Positions 35,305-47,161 of a stretch of DNA of 64,000 nt are shown piece after piece. The notes below the pieces were generated by a model. That model was not told the DNA's origin, ran no database searches, and was given only the letters and a program-made list of their open reading frames with translations. The position numbers and the translations under genes were made by a program. The DNA is taken from NCBI GenBank assembly GCA_029490685.1, contig CM055960.1:63345401-63409400 (forward strand), written 5' to 3'. The DNA comes from Schizonepeta tenuifolia. Taxonomy: Eukaryota > Streptophyta > Magnoliopsida > Lamiales > Lamiaceae. Each line of letters starts with the position of its first letter. The first letter of the stretch is position 1.

Positions 35305-35405
35305 CAATTTATTTAACCCAACCGAACTTTATCGACTTCAAACTTAATACTAGTATTTAGTATTAAGTTTGAAGTCGATAAAGTTCGGTTGGATTAAATA
35401 AATTG
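35305..35405. repeat. Near-perfect 48-bp hairpin
   Basis: Arms 35305-35352 and 35358-35405 pair over 48 positions with one mismatch, around a 5-base loop (GTATT). It could be a tiny MITE or a young foldback/miRNA-like precursor. Transcription is not shown. Confidence 0.9.
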
Positions 35406-35993
35406 TTTGCTTTAATTTAGAATTACGAATGCAAGTAGCACGCAATTTCGTGCGATGTAAATGGATTATTTGTGTGATAATTAATCCAAATTACCAGTGC
35501 ACATCTCAGCAGTCAGTTTGGGAGGGAGGATAGGCAGGTGGTAATTAACTTAGCCTAATCTAAAAGAACAAAATGAAGAATCATCCAAATTCGAATGGTA
35601 GAGAGGAGAGTGCCCATATTTTGTCCACTCGATAAATTATTGAGAGCTTCAAATAATTTTCCTCAAACCAACCATGTGGAATTCTGTTCCTGAAATTATT
35701 ATTCTCAGGATTTTTTATGAATTAATAAATTTTCTTTTTTAGAGCATAAATGCTGAATGCATAATAAATTAATTGAAATTAAATGTCCACATGGACCATA
35801 TACTTTATTCAGTCAAAATCAAATAAATAAATAAACCAATATACTAAATTTACATAACGGTGCTGAGTCTGACTGTGTGTATGGTGTAAGCAAAAAAAAA
35901 AAAGAAAAAAACACACACTCACACACACACTCTTTTGTTCCAAATATTTCCCACACAATCACTCTTTTTCACTATTTTTTTCACTAGTTTTTT

Positions 35994-35997
<4 letters not shown>

Positions 35998-36026
<29 letters not shown>
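35998..36026 (+). repeat. (CT)n tract in the leader of the TRM-like gene
   Basis: Uninterrupted CT run of about 28 bp, typical of plant promoters and 5' UTRs. A leader exon with an intron before the coding exon at 36837 is likely, but its ends were not fixed. Confidence 0.8.
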
Positions 36027-36029
<3 letters not shown>

Positions 36030-36836
36030 GCACTGCGAGATCGAAATTCAAAACCCATATCCACTTCTCGTTTAACATCCCAGATCTTTGCGTCTGCACC
36101 CATTCTTTACTCGTTGATTCATGCTGCTGTTTCTGACAAGAAAGATTGGAGCTTTGTACGGACTCGTCTTGACATTAGTGATGTGAATGAAGATTTTGAA
36201 TATGAGCTTCGCAGGTTTGTTTGTGCAGCCTCTTCTGGTTGTATAAATTAATGAATAATTGAGTCCTTCCCAGTTCAAATGTTGCTAAACTGCACACACA
36301 TTTGTGTGTTGACGGGCACGAGTACCTGTATAAATTCACAGATATATATTATTCTAAGCGCTGGAATTGAATGAGATTTGACTCTTTTTGTTTTGCGTGT
36401 CTATTGTGTGTTTAAGGAAGTGGGTTTTTTTTCTTCTTCATATTTTTCTCGAATCTTGGAGTCGTGTGTGCTTGTGGTGTTGTCCTTGAAATTGGGGATT
36501 TTATGGAAAATTAGGGTGATTTTGCGTATCAGATTATTATCCCTTTTATGAATACTTACAGAAGCCAACCTGATATTTGGAAGAAATTTGTGCTTTATCT
36601 CTGCATTTTGTTTTGGAAATGATGTGATAGGGTTTAGTCGATCTTGATTTGGTGACATTTTGTTAGCTGGTAATGGTTTTTATATGATTTACTATTATGT
36701 TTATTTCCCAATATTTGGTTACTTCAAGTTCCTAAGAGTGAAGATTGAAGCATCTGTTTTCACTCTAGCAGATGGATGTCACTTGATTTATCTGCTTCGT
36801 CTCTAGAGATTTTATGTTCGGATTAAGGAACTAAAA

Positions 36837-39800
36837 ATGGAGGTCGAGAAGCGAGGAAAGGGAGGCTTTTTTCAGTTGTTTGATTGGAATGGTAAATCGC
36901 GGAAGAAGCTCTTCTCTAGCAAATCTGATGTACCCGGTATTTCTCTGCTTCTAATTGTATCAGTCTGTAGTATTCATTGTGTTCTTAGTTCGTCTTGTTT
37001 TATGGTATTCTGTACTGTTTTGGTGTCTGAACGCCATCTGTGGTATATTGTATGCAGATAGTTCGACCCATGGAAATGATCATGGTTCAGTCATTGCACG
37101 GCGTCAGCTGGTAATTCTCTTAAATTTTCTTCTCACACAAAATAATGATAATATTTTGGTAATGTCTTAATGATCTTTGTTGTGCTTGTATGAAGGCGCT
37201 TGAGAAAGGCTTCCCTCTTAATGCCACATGTCATGACGACTATCCCTATGCTTCTTTAGCTAGTGGCGACTCAGAGCAGGGAACGAAAGCACCTGGTGTC
37301 GTTGCACGTCTCATGGGACTGGATTCCTTGCCAACTACAAATGTTAATGAACCTTGTTTTAACCCGTTTTCTGACTCCTACTCATTCAGAGATTCTAGTC
37401 ACTTAATGGCTGTTCCTACATTTCATGGTGAACATGATATCGTAATCTTTGAGAGTGTGCGGAATAAATTGGACGGATCTAGTCGGAATCCTTTGGACCT
37501 GAGGTTGCAGAAGGTGCAGAACCAACATATAGAGCGGTTTCAACGAGAGGTACTGCCTCCTAAATCTGCTAAGCCCATCTCTGTTGCTCACAACAGGCTT
37601 CTATCACCTATCAAAAGTCCTGGATTCATTCCTCCTAAAAATGCGGCTTACGTAATTGAGGCAGCTGCCAAGATAATTGAGCAGAGTCCAAGGTCAACCG
37701 CTAAAGGCAACTTTCCATCACTCGGATCGCCTTCTGTTCCGTTTAGAGTTCGGGATTTTAAGGAGAGGATGGAATCTTCTCAGCGGTCTTCTCGATCAGC
37801 TGATGCATCCCAAAAGGAGAAAGAGGAAAACTCTAAAAATATCAAGAAACAACTCAATGCCCGGGGTAAAGGCCAATTAGAAGACAGTAATCTGTATAAG
37901 GGATCTGAAGAATCCAAAAGAGCAAGTTTGCATAGATCAAAGAGTAAAGAAAAGCCAGTTTCTCTTCCAGTTCAGGCAAAATCCAATGTCCAAAAACGAG
38001 ATGGGTCGACTTCTTCTGGTGGCAGAAGTTCTGAGAAACACAAAGAACAAAATGGCTGTGTCACTAGGGATCTACCAACTACACAAAAGAAAGTGGAAAA
38101 GCAAAGTTCATCAAGAAGGCCTTCTGAGGCGCTCCGCCTGAATAATCAGAAGCAAAATCGTGCCTCAGCCAAAGATGTCGAAAACTTTGAACCTTCTTGT
38201 TCCCAGCCAAAGGAAAGGCAAGAGTCAAACTTGTCCACCAATTATTTTAATGGGCGGACTAATAGGACTGTCAATAAGATTGTTGTCAATAATGTGGCAA
38301 CATCTAGAAAGACGAATTTTGTGGCAGCTGATCCTGGGAAAGAGGTTTCTTCTTTGAAAGCAAAGACAACCTCGAAGAAACGACCGCCTATCAATGGGAA
38401 TAGTCAGTCAAGTGGAGGTGTTGCCCAGAAAGCTATGCCTATGAAAGATGAAAAATCTATTAAATGCAATGTTGCCTTTGAAGGTGATTCTAAGTGGGAT
38501 GCAATCGACAAGCAAAGTAGTTTCGACGTGGTGTCATTCACATTTACATCTCCGATCAAGAAGTCTGTTAGATCTAATTCAAGTGCTGTAATGTTGGACG
38601 CAACTAGCTCAACTACTACTAGTTATGATCCGAGTGTACGTGAATCTGATTTAAGAACTTCTGATGCATCCAATTCAGGGTTCAATGTTATAGGTGGAGA
38701 TGCTTTAAGTGTACTTTTGGAACAAAAACTTAAAGAATTGACTTCTAGGGTTGAGTATTCCCAGAAAGACATGTCAGGATCAGATTCTTTGTCCAGTTCT
38801 ACAGTCAACTTGGTGGAGTCCTTGCCTATGGATAATGGCTTATGTGAAAATAAACGAGAAGCCCAGGATGTACCAGATTGTGCTTCTGCAAACAAACAAT
38901 GGCTCCAATCTGAAAAGGCAAGCAAGGTAATGCACCTTCCTTTGGTATCTTCATTTGCTAATTTTATACATCAACACTACATCCCTGTGACAATATCTTT
39001 TTGGACGTCTCTGGTAGCATAAACAAATGAGGATTTAGATAAATAATTTTGTGGCACAAACTTTAAAGGAAAATTTGCAAAGAGTTAAATATATAAAGAA
39101 TCTACATTCTGAGTTCAAAGGAAGTTGATACCCTGAAAAGTGATGGGATGTTTCTCACTAGTTATAGATTTTCACCCTTCAGGGATGGTCCTCTCTAATT
39201 GTTGATTATATTTTCCTCTTCTTCTGGTGCAACATATTTTTTATTTGCTGATTTTCTTGCAGTAGCTTATCTTTGAATGTAATTACTCAGGTCCTTAACC
39301 AAGTTCTATCCTACTCGTTATGTTAGAAAATGTTTGTTAATTGGTCAACCATTTCCATGAAAGCATTAGATAATAGATAGGATAAACAAAGACATCTGAC
39401 TCACATAACCTAAAGCTCTGTTTCATATTGTTGCATGCTAAATAATTTTAGTGTTACGCTAACTCGAGGAACAGTGATAAGGAAAAAAGTGTTTTTAATA
39501 TCTTTGCATCAACTTATCCTCTATTATGCATTGATTGTCAAAAGAAAAGGACATCATATTGTTACACTGCTCGTTCTGAGGCGTGGAAAGATTTATATGG
39601 TCCTTCGCACTAAACTGTCTTTTCCGTGATCTTGGCTGATTCATGTACTTCTGCATCAATTAGTGAAAATTAAACAAAATGAATTATGTGCTTGAAATCA
39701 GCAACACTTGGGCTGGAATCTTGGAACTTCCCCCAATTTTAGGCTTTCTCTGATCAAATGGACATGGTGAGTGTATGTTGGCAAATAGAATGAGGAGTAT

Positions 39801-41078
39801 CCTTTGAGCATTAAGGAGGGGTTCAAATTGAGTATAAATACCATGCTATAAAGTATAACCTTAGAAGCGGACAATCTGTCAATCCCTCAATTTTCATGTA
39901 AACGTATTTATGTGCATAATGGGATATAGGCAGGTCTCTTCTCTTGTAATATTTTTAATCAGATGTAAATTAGACATCTTTAATTATATTATTAATTTTT
40001 AACTGTATGCCAATTTACTTTGGAATGTTAGTGCCGTAACCTATTTGATTTTCAGGTAGTACAATACTTTGAAGGGGCTGGTGATAGTAACAGCATTCAG
40101 AGATACCATTACTTGCAAGGGTCCACTTCATTTTCAAGTCAGCCTTCTCTATCAGGAGCTAGTTCTGATTCATTTGATGTCGACAGAAGCTCAAGTTATG
40201 AAGGTATATAATACAAAATCTTGTCTGTTGATACTTTACATTAACTTGGACTTGATGAAGAATATGCATATCTATTGCTGGAATCAAATTTGAGAATATT
40301 TATCGGATTGTAGTAAGATGATTTGTGAAAGAGGCTGAATGACTTGGTGTCCTATTATCTGGCGCCCTTGTTTGTTTTCTATTCGGATTCTCATTGATAC
40401 TCGGATATTTTAGGTCCAATGGCATGTTTGTCACTCGATTCATGCGAACGTACGAATTGGAGATCTACTCGGAAGCCCCACTTAACTGAAGGTGATCCAG
40501 AGATATCAGACACTGCCTCATCACTATCCGTTGGGACTATGTCCGAAACTGTTTCTTCTGGCTTACTTATGGCAGACTCGAAAGATTCTTCAAACTGGGA
40601 ATTGAAATATATCGTAGATATTCTTGGGCACGCAGAATTGTTGTTGGAGGAGTTCTCTCTGGGACAAGCTCACAAAATCGTGGCTCCCGACCTCTTCCTT
40701 CGGCTGGAGAGTCAAACAATGGAGTCGTACAAAGTAATGGAAGAAAATGTGGTGGAACGGAAGGTATTGTTCGATTGTGTGTGTGAATGTCTGGAAATGA
40801 AGTGTGGGCGGGTTCTTGATGGAGGGTACGAGTTTTGGGGGAAGCAGATGGCGGTGTTAGATAGACGGCAATGGCTGGCGGACGACTTGTATAGAGAGAT
40901 ATGGAGGTGGAGGAGTGGAGAGGAGATGATGGTGGATGAGGTGGTGGAGAGAGATATGAGCTCAAAGAGTGGGAAATGGGTGGATTTCGAAATTGAGGCA
41001 TTTGAAGAAGGTGTAGAGATAGGAAATAGTATACTAACTTCTTTAGTAGATGAATTGATTCTTGATTTCTTGTTCTAA
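36837..41078 (+). CDS. TRM/LONGIFOLIA-like protein (DUF3741 and DUF4378)
   Basis: Five coding exons join in frame: 36837-36936, 37058-37110, 37196-38926, 40056-40203, 40414-41078. They give 898 residues. The N-terminus is basic (KRGKGGFFQLFDWNGKSRKK). Near residue 85 comes the DUF3741 box VVARLMGLDSLP. A long Ser/Lys-rich disordered middle follows. The C-terminal DUF4378 region starts WELKYIVDILGHAELLLEEF and ends with an I-x3-L-V-D-E-L tail like the TON1-recruiting motif. Members of this family bind microtubules or recruit TON1/PP2A and shape cell elongation and division planes. Which TRM this is cannot be said. The short frames inside intron 4 (38927-40055) are not exons. Looks intact. Confidence 0.9.
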
Positions 41079-42640
41079 TTGTTTTTAATTGATGATGTTG
41101 TGGTGATCTTATGATTCTTGCTAACTTTGTGGTTTGTCTCAAGAATCATGGGAAATCATTGTAAGCCTTATTCAAGAAACTTGAGAATTGGTGGTTTATA
41201 CTAAAGTGGTTGGTTATGACCGCAGTTTCTCTTTTGCTTGTTTTTTCAGGGCAGTTGATTGTTTATTTCTTGAATTTCGTATCTCCATGGGTTTTTGCAC
41301 CATTTGCGTGTTTGAATTTAATCTATATTTACCTAAAAATATTGTGTATCATGTCACCTTCTATGCTTGATTTATAAGATATCTCAGGTTATATTGAGCA
41401 TATACTCTCTTTCATTAAGTCATATATATATATATATATATACTAGTATTTTTTTCTCGTCGCTCAATAAGATGACTATTTCATTTTGAGATATGGTCTC
41501 ATTATTTTTTGTTTTTTCCTTTCTCTAGTGGGTTGTTTCTCTACTAACTTAATAAATTTGTTTACTTTTTTTTTTTTATTTCTTTCTCCATTTACAACCT
41601 TTATCAAACTGTACCACCCAAATAGCTTTACTATCATGAGACGGAAAGAGTACAACCGCCTATCACATTTCATCCTTTATTTACTTTATTAATATCTTTC
41701 ATGGCATTACCAGTAGAAACATAGTAAGTAGTTTACTAACTTGTGATTTTTCCTTTTTCAAAACCTTTATGATTTTTAATTTTTTTAATTGTAAGACTAT
41801 AATATAATGTTAACATGCTAATAAAGTAATGTTAAAATGAATAATTATTTTTTTTTTAATTTTAATTATGGTTGAAGATTTTCGTTATGGGATCGTTTTT
41901 AGAAGATGAGGTGTATCATTGTCTAAAACTTCTTTTTTAAAAAGTATCTATTATATTTCTACAAATTCATTGGTTAATTTTATGGGTTACTTCATTTCTT
42001 ATAACCTATAATATGCAGACCGAGGATTGAGGCATTGTCACTGAGAAAAGAATGAGGGCATATATTTAGTAAGAACACCACGATTTATCGGTTGAATTTA
42101 GCCTTTTGAAAACCACGATTTTTGTCAAATTGGATAAATTTAATACTTTGTGGTAAAAAAAATTAGTCTAGGATGGGGAGGAACACTGACAATGAATTAA
42201 AGTAATCAATTTATAATTAAAAGGCTGTCACGTATTTTATAAACCGATGGTACTATAAGTTATTTTTAGTGAACCATTGATTAAACAATTATGAATAAGT
42301 CGTAGTGGCCCAAGTGCTCCTAGATCAGTAGTATCTGAAAAGTCAGAATCCTATGAAAAGTAACTGATGTATCCTACTTCTAGTGCAGGTACTCCCTCTA
42401 CTCAAATTCACAAAAAGAAAATACTACTCCACCGTATATTAGTGTTCGAATTATTATTGATTTTAAATTCCTTTACAAAAACAACTATAGGGAAAACCTG
42501 CGGTTTCAAATCGAAACCTTTGAAACCGACAATTTTCGGTTCTGTATTTTTAGAATCGGAACCGAACCGCCATCATGGTGGTTCTCAGTTCTGAATTCTA
42601 GTTTAGTTCCAATGACTTCAGTTCCTTTTGACCATCTATA
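41079..42640. other. Intergenic DNA with worn MITE and hAT-like fragments
   Basis: A (TA)n run lies at 41424-41442. ACGGAAAGAGTA near 41641 may be the end of a worn Stowaway. Repeated GAAACC/GGTTC phrases at 42500-42590 resemble the hAT-like fragments at 10500. No gene. Confidence 0.5.
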
Positions 42641-42647
42641 TTCATTA

Positions 42648-43629
42648 GAGCATTTTCCAATGGTGGACGAGAGCTCAGGCGAATTGCCGTTCGATCGCCT
42701 CTTGCCCGATTGGGGGACGGGCGATGCCCATTATGGCCCTTGAGCAGGCGAGCGCTCGTGCGCAAGAACGTCCAACCGAACGAAGGCGTGCTGTGGACAT
42801 GTGGCAGCTCCATGTTTTTTCCTTTTTTTTATAATAATATCTGTAATTTAAAAAAAAATAAAATTCAAAATGCCAAATGGTTGGCAACGGCTACTTCGGG
42901 TGATTTTCTATAAATATCACATTCTCCTTCTACTCATTTCACACCTCATCTACTCTCTTCTCCCTCATTATCTTCTTTCAATTTTCACATTATATTCAAG
43001 TAGAAACATGTCTTTTCTCGGAGAATTCTTCGATCTCAATAAAGAAGAAAAGCGTTGTCAGAGGGCACTCGAGCTGGGTCAACAAGCCATTGATGTCTAC
43101 CGACAACACTTTCAAGATGAAGAAGAGTCATTGACAAGGATGTACGTGCAACGGAATCGTGAGGAGGCCGCATGCCGCAAATGTTAATGCGACACCAGTA
43201 ATCACGGGTGGAACGCGTGCATTCACACAATATATTGAGCGACGGGCTCGCGTTCAAGATGCAAGAGCCCACGATTGTCTTATGGACGATTTGATTGATG
43301 TAATGTGGACACATTTCGGTCAACACAATTAGATCTAGCTTTGTAATTCAATATTATTGCATTTTTCTTTATCTTTTTTTAAAATTCAATAACAATGTTC
43401 GATTTTTAATTCAAGAGATTTAGATAATAAATTTGGCATTCTTATTTATTGTTAATAAAAAATAAATTAAAAAAAATCATAATCAATCATTGGATCACCC
43501 TATGATGATAAACTCACCAATCGCCATTTTAAAAATTTCACTCTAGGATAATCAATTATTGAGACCCCACCAAATTACAATTGAATATTCATCATCCTAG
43601 GATGATAAATAACATTGTTGTAAATGCTC
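42648..43629. mobile_element. PIF/Harbinger deletion derivative
   Basis: Ends are GAGCATTTTCCAATGG and the inverse of GAGCATTTACAACAATG, flanked by TTA (42645-42647 and 43630-43632), the PIF/Harbinger target duplication. Inside are the first and last parts of a PIF transposase with the catalytic centre missing. Length 982 bp. Confidence 0.8.
43008..43332 (+). pseudogene. Truncated PIF/Harbinger transposase
   Basis: The ATG at 43008 opens MSFLGEFFDLNKEEK and runs to a stop at 43187, ending in a YVQRNREEAA segment like the N-terminus of plant PIF transposases. From about 43186 to a stop at 43332, another frame reads as the family's C-terminal helix (DLIDVMWTHFG). The DDE domain between them has been deleted, so no activity is expected. 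Confidence 0.65.
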
Positions 43630-43632
43630 TTA

Positions 43633-44385
43633 CTGTGCAACCACATAGTATAATTTTAAAATAACTACTCCAATATTGGTGAGAATTTAACATGTAATAT
43701 TTCAAACATGAATTTAACTTTGTCAACTAAGGTTGTCTTAGAAGTCAAACAATTGCGTTGCAACTTTCTTAAAACAAATTATATGGCAGAATTATATACA
43801 AGTAATTTTAAGGTAAGTATTAGGAATCAATCTACAATTAAATTTTGTGTGGCCTACCACCGCTGGCCTTGGAAAAATATCAATTAAATATATATAAAAA
43901 AGCATGATCATTAAAACAATATATTGTTATTCATATAGAGAAGCATAAAAATAATAATTCATGTAAAAATCATTTTAAATATAAAGAAACATGCTTATAT
44001 AAAATACGTTCCTACATTTCTACACTAGGAATTGTTCCTACAATAATACGAACACACAAATAACAAATTATAGAGGAAAACAATAAACTAAAGTAAATAT
44101 TAAAAATACAAATCCTAATTCTATCAAAAAAATAAAAATACAAATCCTAGTCAATGGGTGCAGGTGAGGTAGTGGTAGGGAGGTGCAGCTCCTCTAACTT
44201 TATTTAATTTAGTTTGGTTTATTCATTCCACTTTCCCCTAATTACTCAAAGACCCTTTTCTCTTCATTTTCTTTTTGATTCTTTTCGAGCCAAAATTTAG
44301 GATGGCTCCCTCATCTTTACAAATTTATACATATTTTTATATTCAAACTTTACCATATGTTACGAGATTTCCATACATGTTCGCC
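43633..44385. other. AT-rich intergenic DNA
   Basis: No gene or clear repeat recognised. Confidence 0.6.
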
Positions 44386-44389
44386 TTTT

Positions 44390-45880
44390 AATTAGCACAA
44401 ATTATCCGCAAGTGTACGGTGTGTGTATAGATAGTGGCAAGCAAGGTCGTATCCACGGAGACTAATTTTCCACTCTCATGATTACTATTACAATGTTGTT
44501 CAACTCTATTTAGACTAATCGGAAATTGAGATGATTTACTAAAAAGGAAATTTGACAATTAAGAACAAGTAAAGCAATTTAGTAAACAAGGAAAGATAAG
44601 CAAAGAACAAGAGATAAAAGGGTCGATTCTAGGGAATGCTTCCACTCGGCAACAATGATGGTCTAATCCTATTAATCTACTCAACCAATTTTAATCCAAG
44701 ACATGAGGAACAATCACACAAGTAATTACACTCCACCTCTCGAAGAGAATGCAAAAGTAGATTAATAAAAGACTCTCTCCGGTTAGGACTCGAGGCAATC
44801 AATTAACTCCAAAAAGAACACGGAGATTAAAGGTTCCTATGCTTGCAAATATCTCCACTAGGTCTCAATTGCATGCATATTGATGATTCTTGCATTCAAT
44901 GAACATATAAATCGGCTAAGACTTTATACGAACACTTGGCATGTATAGAAAAGTGGCCTACTATTCTAACATGAAAAATGAAGCACCAAGGACCACAATC
45001 ATGAAATGAAAGGCAAAATAACATTAATAGATTAACACCATCATCATCTATGAGGTTCAACAATTCCCTAGAACCAACTAAGTAATTTAGCTAATCATGT
45101 TCATAATCAACAAAATACCAAAGTCAAGAGAAGAAAACATCTTAAATACAAGAGAATAGGAGTAGAGAAATCAAATCCTAGTCTTGAATATTCAATGTTG
45201 CTCACTTGTCTCCTTCTTCCCCAGGTTCCAAGCTTCAACAATGGTGGAAAATGGAATAGTGTGTGAAAAAGTGTGTTGGTGTGTGTAGGAGGTGGGTTTG
45301 TATGATGATGGATCGATAAGGTTTGTATTAGAAGATGTATTTATATGTTTTTGGAGTAGAGAGACAATTGTTGGAAGTAGAAATCCGAAATTAGGAGTAA
45401 AATTGGTGAGAAAACGTGTTTTGGGTGAGAAAGATGCTTGTCCGCTCTCTAGACCGCTCCCATTACACTGAAAAATCGGGCTCGCGAGCGGTCATACCCC
45501 CGGCGGTTTTGCCCGCTTTGTAGACCGCTCCGAAAGCCACTTTTTCTCTTATGTCCGCGCGGACGTGCAGTAGCCCACTCCGAATTGTGCAACATTTTAG
45601 TTTTGGCTCGTTCTTTCTTGTTTGTACTCCGAATTGACTCCCGTTTCTTTCAATGGCTCCGTATTGAACTTCTCTATCTCATTCCAAGCTCCTTTTACTC
45701 TAATCTTAACTCCATTTTCCTGCAATTAAACAAAAACTAGAACACAAGCGTAAAAACCGACACAACAAGGTTTAAGTAAGGTAAAGGGATAAACGACATG
45801 ATTTTCACTATCAAATGACATCGAATGCAATCAAAACAACGTGAAAAATCCATGTTTGTCAATACACTCTCCAGAAGTTC
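44390..45880. repeat. Unclassified dispersed plant repeat
   Basis: Opens with CCGCAAGTGTACGGTGTG and AAGGTCGTATCCACGGAGAC. It has a non-coding body, a GC-rich centre of GACCGCTC / CGAGCGGTC phrases at 45430-45560, and ends with GTAAAAACCGACACAACAAG and a TGAAAAATCCATG stretch. The phrases are familiar from high-copy non-coding plant repeats, possibly a non-autonomous retroelement. Terminal repeats and a target duplication were not identified, so both class and ends are uncertain. Confidence 0.45.
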
Positions 45881-45914
45881 GATTTATATCTAGTTTTATA
45901 TGTGAAAAATTAAA

Positions 45915-46153
45915 CTCTATCCGTCCAACAAATTATTGCTCATATTTGATCAGTGAGTTGATTTAGTTGGTAAGATGTAGTAATAAAATTATTTTATAGT
46001 ATTGATTAATATGGATTTAGTGGATTGTTTGTGGGTGAAGTAAAGTTAAAAGTAAGTAAAATATGTGAGACCTACTTTTATAAATGGATTGATCAAATTT
46101 TTCATGGACACCATATGAGAAAAAATGAACAACTATTTTATGGACGGAAAGAA
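45915..46153. mobile_element. Worn Stowaway-like MITE
   Basis: Starts CTCTATCCGTCCAACAAATT and ends with TTATGGACGGAAAGAATA. The ends are imperfect inverted copies of each other and of the CTCCCTCCGTCC consensus. Confidence 0.65.
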
Positions 46154-46501
46154 TATAACTTGATCGTCTAGTATCTTTAAAATCAAAATCACATACTCAA
46201 TGCGTGCGAAAATTGCTGACGATCCCTATTATGACGTAGGAAAGAACAATTGTATATATGATGTCTGAATTCGTTAAATTATAACTAGTGGGGTAAATTG
46301 TAATAATTGAACTAATTAAGTCTTTAACTAACATTATTTGTTATAAGAAAAATCGAAATTGCACTAGTATGTACTATATGATTGTGAATAAAATAATTTA
46401 TTTTTGAAAAAAAAAGTACTTCTTCTGTTCCACTTATTATGTCTGCATTTCCTTAAATGGATATTCCACTTATTTTGTCTATATTAAAATAAGATAATTA
46501 A

Positions 46502-47161
46502 GGTTATAATGCATATAAATTCTCCACCTTTTTTCAATTTTTCATTTATATCCCCATATTAAATTAGATAAAAATTCCTCACCTTTTAAATTTTCGTAAT
46601 TCGTTACCTCCGACCATTTTTCCCAAAATTAACGCTGAAATGAAATTTAAAAATGCTTACATGACAAAGTCCGGTGGAAAAACAAACAATTTAGTTTTAA
46701 AAACACTTACTCCCTTCGTCCACGAAATGGTTGTCACATTGTGGACGACACATGTTTTAAGAAAATGGTAGGTAGTAGTGAATTATAGTGAGTATTGTTG
46801 TGAGTGGAGTAAGGATCCCACAATAAATGTTAGTGGAGTAGTAGTCAGTGACAACCATTTCGTGGACAAACTTAAGTAGCAAAAGTGACAATCATTTCGT
46901 GGATGGAGGGAGTATATTATTCTTTGATTGGTGCCCTAATTCGCATAAATAAATATCAATATAAGTTTTTGTGTTTGAGGAAACGACGACATTTTATGTT
47001 TTTAAAACTACATCGTTTGTTTTTTCGCCTAATTTGGAGGAAAATAGTCGGAGTATCGAATTACGAAAACTTAAAAGGTAGGGAATTTTCACCTATTTTA
47101 AAAATGTGAGAATATAAACGAGAAATTGGTAAAAAGTGGAGAATTTATATGCAATTTAGCC
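46502..47161. mobile_element. Long-TIR Mutator-like MITE, interrupted by a Stowaway
   Basis: The left arm from GGTTATAATGCATATAAATT through GTAATTCGTTACCTCCGAC is repeated in inverted orientation at the right (about 140 bp per arm, ending at 47161). A GG start and long arms resemble the 14202 element. The expected 9-bp target duplication is not exact (GATAATTAA versus AAAGATTAA), so the Mutator assignment is tentative. Confidence 0.65.
46710..46912. mobile_element. Stowaway-like MITE nested in the long-TIR element
   Basis: Starts CTCCCTTCGTCCACGAAATG and ends with CGTGGATGGAGGGAG, with TA on both sides (46708-46709 and 46913-46914). Its terminal 30 bp is duplicated at the right end (46843-46870 and 46885-46912). 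Confidence 0.8.

Noticed and set aside
38927..40055. Small ORFs in the fourth intron of the TRM-like gene as extra exons
   Set aside because: The exons at 38926 and 40056 join in phase with good GT-AG sites. The intervening frames have no family features.
40567..41142. 191-codon minus-strand ORF
   Set aside because: Antisense to the DUF4378 exon, low complexity and no domain.
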